DNA of 64,000 nucleotides, taken from positions 20,390,390 through 20,454,389 of the forward strand of contig JAAALK010000284.1 of assembly GCA_019279435.1 (NCBI GenBank). Direction: 5' to 3'. This document shows positions 57,346 to 64,000 of this stretch, piece by piece (within the stretch, counting starts at the first letter, position 1; each line of letters opens with the position of its first letter). Below the pieces are notes generated by a model. The model made no database searches, was not told the DNA's origin, and saw only the letters and a list, made by a program, of their open reading frames with translations. This DNA is from Zizania palustris. Lineage: Eukaryota > Streptophyta > Magnoliopsida > Poales > Poaceae. A program made the position numbers and the translations under genes.

Positions 57346-59312
57346 TGAGAAACCAAGTGTTGGTTTCGGTGTTTGTGATGAGTGATTGACAGGCTTTTAA
57401 CCCCTGGTTCGAAGGGGTACCTCCGAAGGAGGTTCGGAGGACCTTCGAAGGGTGTTCGGAGGTGGTACCTCCGAAGGGTGTTCAGAGGAGGTTTCACCGA
57501 AGGGTGTTCGGTATTTGGTTGCTGCAGCTGTTGCAGCGGAAGTGTGCATGTCGGAGGGGTCCGACAGTACACGATGACTGGGTGTGTACCGAAGGCTTCG
57601 GTACTTTGGGCAGTACACCGGAGTGTGTACCGGAGATTGCTAACCCGGAGAGGTCTCCGGAGTACTGGATACACTTGTCTGCTTGTCGGTGGTGCGCAGG
57701 GACTTCGGAGGCGACGGATAGGTTCACGGCAGGTGAACTTGGGTCAAGCGGGGAGGCTTGATGCCAGGGGAGCGGGGAGCTCCGTCACGGTGGCTGCGAA
57801 GGGGGTCCGGATCGGTCCTCGGGTCGAGGTGCGCCAGGTGAAGGCAGAGAGTGCGGAGTGTGGCTCCGACTGAAGGCACTCTGAGACAAAGTCCTCGGAG
57901 GCGAGGCACTTCGAAGGTACTCCAGAGGGAGTGACTTCGGAGTTGGTTGCATTAAGTCCTCTGAGGAGGCAAGGAGTTCGAAGTGTGCTCTGGAGGGAGA
58001 CATTCGAAGGTACCCGACGAAGGTCTCAGAAGTCGAGGTGCATCGAAGGCATGGTCCGGGTGAGGCTCGTCGAGGAGTGTGCTAGGGGAGAGACACTGCG
58101 ACGAAGTGCTCATGGAATGCTTCATGCGAAGGCCTTGGACGAAGGAGGGACTTCGAAGGGTGGTGCTCCGAAGGTGGGGCTTCGGAGTGTGGGTGTCTTG
58201 AGGTACTTCGGCCTGCATGGCTTCGGTACACGGACTGACGGAGTTCGAGCTGGGCGGAAGCTGCGAAAGCCATGGTGGTCCACTCGGAGGTGTTGGTGCG
58301 AAGGCCCAAGGCTTTGACGGCTTCGGATCAAAACCGTCACTGTATCAAAGGCTGACTTCGGTGAAGCGAAGGCCTTCTGGGTCAAGGCTTCTCACCGAAG
58401 CTACCGCACTCCTCGCGTGCGAAGGGGGGCTTCGGAAAGGTCAAAGGCTGCAAGTCTGACAGTGTCTGCTCTGCAAAAAGCTGGCGCTGTCCCCTCTGCA
58501 AAGGCTGACAGAGAAGCCTCCAATAAAGTGGACTACCTTTGTACCCCTTAGTTCTGTAGAGACAAATCCAATGTAAACCCTAGGGGTAAAGTAGTCACTT
58601 CCTTTGGTGTGAACTGTGGGCTATAAATATGGGGGCTCGGTAGGTAACATTTAACACTTTGAGCATTTACTGTTGAGCTCCTGTAGCCACACACTCATTG
58701 TATTTCATCCAGGAGAGTTCATTTTCTGTGTTCCTTGTTCAAGCGGCGAAGCCCTGCTTCTGTGTGCTTTTTGCTTGAGCTCGCGTTACATACCTCGCTA
58801 GTTGTAGTGCACCGAAACCTGTCTAGGCGAAGGGTGTTTTGTGCGAAGTGTGTTTTTCAGTGCGCGTTCGCTCTGTGTAACTTGAGGCTAGACCTCACAG
58901 CTTACTAGCGAAGCCCTGATCGAAGTCCGTTTGTGTGCGTTTAGACCTTCGTGTACGAAGCACAGCACCAGTTGCTGCTGCCAAGTACTTGGTCGAAGTC
59001 CTCAGAGGGCTGTCCACTCTTGCGAAGGGTGAAGTGCGAAACCTGCTCGAAGCACCCTGGGTGCGGAGCCTGCACTGACTTAGCAGAGTAGATTTTCGAG
59101 GGTTGTAAGTGGAGCGAAGTCTTCTTGGCTTCGAACTTTTACTCCTGCGAAGCCTGTGTTCGGAGCTGTCAAAACACCTCCGAACCAGACCTTCGAAGGT
59201 AGTGTTCGAAGCCTGTTCAGCAGAAGACAGAACTAAAATCGAAGGCTAGTTTTAGACCGAAATTTTAAAAGCTCCCATTCACCCCCCTCTGGTCGCCGTT
59301 TCTGGTCCAACA
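57346..59312 (+). repeat. 3' LTR of the SIRE-type element
   Basis: TGAGAAACCAAGTG to GGTCCAACA, 1967 bp. It is homologous to the 5' LTR with scattered substitutions and many one-base indels. A TATA-like GCTATAAATATGGG lies near 58620. Confidence 0.94.
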
Positions 59313-59746
59313 AGTAGCCTCGGTTCTAGGAAGGTCTTCGTCTTCGTCGGAGGGTAGCTCCGAGTCTTGGGAACTTACATAATCAGTTCGGAGCACCGTA
59401 GGAGGAGCTCGAGGGCCCCTAGGTACTCAACGCCCAGCGGTACCTTCGGGAATCGTTGGAACAGCTGAGGGTCCAGCTCCATTGGTCTGAGGGGACCTTC
59501 GGAGAGGACCCGAGGCTTGGCTTCGCTTCGGAGGCATGGCTAGTAATCGGAGAGGTCCGGAGATCTTGGACTTCGATTGGTCTGGGAAGGCGAGGGAAGG
59601 CCTTCGAACCGCACTAAGAAGCCCCTTACCGAAGGCGTGCGCAGAATCTTGGGACTCCGAGGCTCCCTCCGTAAGTGCTCTTCGGAGTGCAGTCAGCAGT
59701 AGAGAACAAGCTTCTAGAACTTGGTTCCCCACGGACAGTGCCAACT
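59313..59746 (-). pseudogene. Tat gypsy (minus) leader and gag N-terminus
   Basis: The minus strand carries the gag start at 59537 (MPPKRSQASGPLRRSP), matching 1024 in the plus copy, and an acidic segment (SDEDEDLPRTEAT) at the SIRE insertion point. The 59537-59746 part is the untranslated leader with the PBS at its upper end. A TGA interrupts gag near 59427. Confidence 0.8.
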
Positions 59747-60230
59747 GTTGGCGTAAAAGATTACGCCAACAGGTTCTCTGAGATCAAGAACAGACAAACA
59801 GCGAGCTCGTGCTTAAGAACTATCTCAATCGTCCGAATGGATAATAGCTTAAGTAGTCCGAATGTGTGTGTTAGAATAACAGAGTAGTCGATCCCCGTTA
59901 CAAGGTAAAGAGGGGGTATTTATAGGCAAAGATGTCTAAGGAAAAGACCTATTTACCCATTGATTACAACCGACATAGTGGAAACTATTCGGTACCCTGA
60001 ATAGGGTTAAAATGGTAAAATCTATCCGAGGCAAATGGATAAGCTAAACGTCTTATCAATCCTTTCGCTCTGCTTCGGAGTCTCATATCCTGCTCCTTCG
60101 GACTTCAAATCGAGGCACCCTTCGGCTTAACGCCTCCACCTCCGAGTATGAACCCATCAGCTCTGAAGCTAGTGAGTCTCTTTGAACTATTAATCTCTAA
60201 GTCCTGAAAGTGAAGCATTTTCCCCCAACA
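59747..60230 (-). repeat. 5' LTR of the minus-strand Tat element
   Basis: On the minus strand it starts TGTTGGGGGAAAATGC and ends TTACGCCAACA. It is 484 bp and homologous to 321-817. Its last bases form a perfect 11-bp inverted repeat around a 4-nt loop. Confidence 0.9.
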
Positions 60231-60647
60231 CACAACTGAACGTTTTTTATCTCGTTTTGGTTTGAAATGAGCCTGAAAATGTTTTTATCTTCTTCACACC
60301 GATCTTTGGTTGGGATTGTCTGTCGTAATCTAGCCGAAATTGTCTGCTCGGCCGCCATGAGAAGTGAGCCCATAGGGCTCACGAGCCGCCACCGGCCAGA
60401 CCCGACCAACCTAGGTCCGCAACCCATCCTACGTCTGGAATGATGAGGACATCGATAACAATGATAAAAACATCCAACACTCTATCATTCTTGGACCAAT
60501 TACTCGCTTCCGTGCACAGAAGCTTAGTGCGTTTGTTTCTTACTTTACATAATAATATTGATACAGATGGGATGCTACTTATGGATGATATTTTGACTCT
60601 AAGGAACATGGGAAAAGCACTTCTGGATCAAACACAAGGGGGAGAGG
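60231..60647 (+). pseudogene. Tekay-like chromovirus, C-terminal pol tail
   Basis: Frames here encode DEDIDNNDKNI and GPITRFRAQKLSAF (about 60440-60540). This resembles the GPITRARARQL segment that in grass chromoviruses follows the integrase/chromodomain at the end of pol. Stops interrupt it. A polypurine run AAGGGGGAGAGG (60636-60647) precedes the LTR. The upstream part is cut by the minus-strand Tat insertion at 60230. Confidence 0.5.
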
Positions 60648-61177
60648 TGGCACAACAATCCAACTCGAATTTCCACTTCAAACTCTGATTTCGGTTCGGA
60701 TTCAGCGGAGCACCCTTCAGTAAAATGGGCATAACTTTCTCGTACGGAGTTGGATTGAGGCATTCTTTAAGGCGTTGGAAAGATAACGAAAATATTTTTC
60801 CAATGGGTCTGGTGCCAAGTCCTGGTTCGTTACAAAACTTATGTGTCGTCCAAACAAGTCATCTAGTGCTGCATCACCGTTTTGGGCCACATTAGGCCTT
60901 GTATCTGTTTGGGACCTTAAGCCCAACATTAGTCTCGACTTTTCTACAAACCCTAGGTATTAATACTATGCAGCCACTAGGGATTAGTGTTGGGTTTTGC
61001 TTAGTTTCTAATCTCTTGTAGATTGAACTCTGACTTCGTCAGATTGCGGAACCCCGCTTGAGAAATCGATATCTCTTATGTTTGCGAGATTGTGTTTCCG
61101 TGTTCTTGCTTGTGTTCTCGATTCGCAGGCAGGGATAAGCCTTCTTGACGGAAGATCAGGCACCCGGGTGCATCAAG
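60648..61177 (+). repeat. LTR of Tekay-like chromovirus
   Basis: This segment lies between the polypurine run and a PBS (TGGTATCAGAGCC, 61178-61190). It has a TATA-like GGTATTAATACTATG near 60956. The start is set by TG after the polypurine run and the end by the PBS; the exact terminal CA is unclear (about 61172). It can serve as the 5' LTR of the element downstream. Confidence 0.6.
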
Positions 61178-61190
61178 TGGTATCAGAGCC
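61178..61190 (+). other. Primer-binding site of the Tekay-like element
   Basis: TGGTATCAGAGCC, complementary to initiator tRNA-Met, placed just before a long leader. Confidence 0.8.
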
Positions 61191-62301
61191 CAAGTTTACC
61201 GTCAGGTTCGTAGGTCGTATTCCCTTATTCGAGTCAATTTCGCATTCATCCTAGAGTCCACAGAAAGCCGAACAAAAAAAATTCTCTGTCCGAGACATTG
61301 TTAGCCTTTTGCATAATTCTCTTTTAGAGTCCGTAGTGTTGAATTCGTGTCCAAATTTGTGTCTCGTTGCCGGTTAATTCGTGTTTTAGATCAGTTCGTG
61401 TCTCCGCCATAATTTCCCTACTCCGCTGCATAATTTTTCCACCCCCACCGATCCGCATCCACTTCTGTTTCCGCCACAACCAATAGATCCGATTTAGGGG
61501 GAACAGATCCGATTTCAGAGGGTTCTCCTTGAAACAGCCATAACTTTTCGCTCGTAACTCTGATTGAGCTGAAATTTTTACCACAGGTAGATCTCTAAAA
61601 GTAGGCTTGGGCTATATTGATTTCATCAATATTGGTGTTGTCAAAAAAAATAAAAAGAATCAGGAAGGCCTTCATTTTGGGCTTTGAGGTTTCAGCATCG
61701 GTTATTTAGGGTTTCTTGTACCGATATCATCTTTCATCGGTTTGAGTCGAAACTTGGTGCTGTGCTTAATCTTGGGGCATATTATTTCTACTTAGCACTT
61801 GCTAATTTGTTGCAAAAAAATAGACAAAAAAAAGACAAAAAAGGAGAAAAAAGAGGCAATACCGAAGGCCCTACACTGTTGTTTCATAGTGTTGCTGGTG
61901 TCGTGTTGACACTGTCCTTGCAATTCATCTTGTTCATCCTTGATTCCTTCTTGTGTCACTACTGTTCTTAGAACACGAGTAGACCAGCAATTAGGACTAA
62001 TAGTTTGAACATTTATTCAGCATTACTATCTGTTATTGAATTGTGTTCCACTCAAATATTTGGCCTTCTTATAGCTCCACATACTTACCTTCTGAACAGT
62101 ACAGTTTCCTGCCGGCAATCGTTATACTCACGACTTCAACGATATCATCCCCAAACTAATCGGTTGTGCCACCTGCTATGATTGGTAAGAACCTTGCAAG
62201 AACTTGGTGAAACGCTTGAGTGTGAGCGACTCCACATCCTAGTAGTTCATAGGAAACTAACGCACTTGTGAGCTTGTTTGTGTTGTGTGTTTTTACTAAC
62301 C
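61191..62301 (+). other. Leader of the Tekay-like element, no gene seen
   Basis: About 1.1 kb of non-coding sequence lies between PBS and gag, with an A-rich patch (about 61816-61850). Frames are short and without recognisable domains. Long leaders are usual for this group. Confidence 0.55.
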
Positions 62302-63347
62302 ATGGCAGGATCACACCAAGGTGATGGAGATGAATATGTGTCAAGTTAGAACATGGAAATTTTCTGCAAGAACTCAATGCAAACATCATGATGAGTAACC
62401 AGGACAATGAGCACAGATTGGAGAGAATAGAGAGGAACATTGCCACCCTCATCACCAGGATGGAGAACATAGTGAGACAACCACCGCCACCGAATGATAG
62501 GGTTGAAGATCTCGAGGCAAACAACATAAATCAGGATCATATGCAACCTCTTCCTCAAGAACCTCCCCGTCAACAAAATCCACATCGTCAAGGTATGGGA
62601 GGTAATAATAGAAACAACCCCCGTGCTGATAATTCGTTGCTAAGGTTAAATTCAGCATACCCTCTTTTTCTGGCTCTTATGATGCTGAAACATATCTGAA
62701 TTGGGAGATGATAGTACAACAAAAATTTAACTCTCACCAAGTTCCAGAAATACATAGAGTTCGACAAGCCACTAGTGAGTTTACCGATTTTGCTATTATT
62801 TGGTGGAATGAGATCTCAAGTGTAGGCTTAGCACCTGACACATGGGATGGGCTAAAGAGAGCTATGCGTGGTAGATTTGTCCCTACTACTTATAAATGTG
62901 ATTTGCTTCAAAAATTATAGCGTTAAACCAGGGAAATAAATTTGTAGAGGAGTACTACCAGGAACTACAAATAGGAATGCTGCGTTGTGATGTAGTTGAG
63001 GATGAGGAGAGTAAAATGGCTAGATTTTTTGGTGGGTTAAGAAGAGAAATACATGACATAGTGGATTATAAGGAATATAATACACTCAATAGATTGTTTC
63101 ACCTTTCTATGAAGCAGAAAGAGAATTGCAGGGACGGCAGCCGAAGTCGAAGGGTAACTCCATCGACACAAGACCGACGTATGCAACAGGAAAATCAACA
63201 CTACCTTCTCCCACACGGTCTGTTGCCGCCTTCGTATCTAGGGCGCGTTCAGCAGCACCTTCGTCTTCACTACCACCAAAGGAGAAGAGTAAGACAAACC
63301 TACCAGCTACTAGTTCCTCATCGGTTGCTTCTACAGGCCGAACTAGT
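62302..63347 (+). pseudogene. Tekay-like chromovirus gag (frameshifted)
   Basis: ATG 62302 (MAGSHQGDGDEYVSS) starts gag, then a stop and shift near 62345 pass to frame 3 (MMSNQDNEHRLERIERNIATL). A shift near 62640 joins frame 2 (SIPSFSGSYDAETYLNWEM, QATSEFTDFAIIWWNEI, MRGRFVPTTYKCDLLQKL). A TAG near 62918 precedes VEEYYQELQIGMLRCDV and FFGGLRREIHDIV in frame 1. A missing base near 63115 moves it to frame 3 (ERELQGRQPK). The capsid core is the standard gypsy retrotransposon gag domain. Five lesions make it non-functional. Confidence 0.82.
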
Positions 63348-64000
63348 GGAGTCATTTGCCACAATTGCAAAGGGAAGGGCCATTTCATGAGAGATTGCCC
63401 AAGCCAGAGATGGACATTCATTGCTACTGAGGATGGAAGGTATGTTAGTGCTAGTGATATTGAAGATGGTGGTACTGATGATGCAGGTGATGATGAAGAG
63501 CCTGAAGTGATGGCGAGGAGGTTTTTAGGTACTGCTGCCACAGAGAAGTATCAGGCATTGATTGTACAACATGTTTTAAACACTCAAGTGGAGCAAATGG
63601 ACACACTACAACGACATAACTTATTTCAAATGTTCCTCATTGTCAATGATCATCGTGTTTGTGTCATAATTGATGGAGGAAGCAACAATAACTTGGTGAG
63701 CATAGAGCTGGTTAATAAGCTTGGATTGACCACACGCCCACACCCTCATCCCTACTATATTCAGTGGTTCAACAATAGTGGTAAGGTCAAGGTATCACAC
63801 TCTGTGAGAGTTCACTTTTTCATTGGTACATACCATGACTTTGTTGATTTTGATGTTGTACCCATGAAAGCATGTTCATTTTTATTGGGTCGGCCATGGG
63901 AATTTAATATGGATGCCACACATCATGGTAGGAGTAACAAATATGCACTTATGCACAAGGGAAAGAAAAATAATTTTCTTCCTATGACTCCCACTGAAAT
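63348..64000 (+). CDS. Tekay-like chromovirus gag zinc knuckle and protease, runs off window
   Basis: Frame 3 is open from the knuckle to the window edge. The CCHC knuckle is CHNCKGKGHFMRDC (63357-63398). The protease has the family motif VCVIIDGGSNNNLVS (about 63658-63702), then YYIQWFNNSGKVKVS and CSFLLGRPWEFNMD. This is the usual order in gypsy Gag-Pol. RT and the rest lie beyond 64000, so its state cannot be judged. The partial frame is 217 codons without a stop. Confidence 0.82.

Larger units (their letters stand above)
48447..59312 (+). mobile_element. SIRE/Maximus-type Ty1/copia element, full length but decayed
   Basis: This 10.9-kb element is flanked by the 5-bp duplication AGTAG (48442-48446 and 59313-59317) and inserted in the gag of the minus-strand Tat element. 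LTRs are about 2 kb (48447-50430, 1984 bp; 57346-59312, 1967 bp) and differ by many small indels, so it is older than copia-3. It has an initiator-tRNA-Met PBS, gag with a CCHC knuckle, protease, integrase, RT and RNase H in copia order. A 1.2-kb untranslated 3' region carries many GGGGGAGA motifs. Long LTRs, a large gag and this polypurine-rich tail fit SIRE/Maximus. No envelope-like frame is present. Confidence 0.92.

Noticed and set aside
1..64000. tRNA or rRNA genes
   Set aside because: No cloverleaf-like or rRNA sequence was seen; the tRNA-like matches are only the short primer-binding sites of retroelements.

Overview
The window is plant nuclear DNA, almost certainly from a grass (Poaceae). 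The evidence is nested Ty1/copia and Ty3/gypsy LTR retrotransposons, an RTE-type LINE tail, Tourist-like MITEs, a hAT-type non-autonomous element, and one intron-containing host gene with a very GC-rich first exon. Species cannot be set from the sequence. Nothing bacterial (operons, Shine-Dalgarno sites, CRISPR) is present.

Layout. The window is three contigs joined by N runs (24408-25407, 1000 N; 46784-46883, 100 N). Contig 1 (1-24407): an RTE LINE 3' end (1-285); a Tat-type gypsy (LTR 321-817, gag, protease, RT, two RNase H domains) split at 3648-9142 by a copia element with doubled LTRs; an abrupt junction near 10868 into a 5'-truncated Reina-like chromovirus (to 14587); degenerate gypsy remnants (14588-17250); a host gene for a LOG2/LUL-type RING E3 ubiquitin ligase on the minus strand (17321-19224); two MITEs; quiet intergenic DNA; and the start of another copia (22506-24407). 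Contig 2 (25408-46783) repeats 5312-20577 of contig 1 in the same orientation, including old stop codons inside the transposons and the host gene. It differs by two insertions, a full copia with identical LTRs (33897-39200) and an 884-bp hAT-like element (40455-41338), and by many small deletions that thicken toward its ends. Contig 3 (46884-64000) holds a minus-strand Tat gypsy split by an 10.9-kb SIRE/Maximus-type copia (48447-59312), then a plus-strand Tekay-like chromovirus running off the window.

How the parts relate. The only apparently functional host gene is the E3 ligase at 17321-19224. Its second copy carries two frameshifts. Everything else is mobile DNA in various states of decay, and exact target-site duplications give the nesting order: Tat, then copia-1; Reina, then copia-3; Tat, then SIRE. 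Contig 2 lies between two gaps, matches contig 1 end to end, and the two insertions account for its extra length. It is therefore best read as an alternative haplotype or false duplication placed in the scaffold, although a true tandem duplication is not excluded. No new biological system is proven. The best leads are the doubled-LTR copia family, a gypsy leader with reiterated and palindromic primer-binding-site motifs, the very young copia insertion, and the presence/absence polymorphisms between the two copies.
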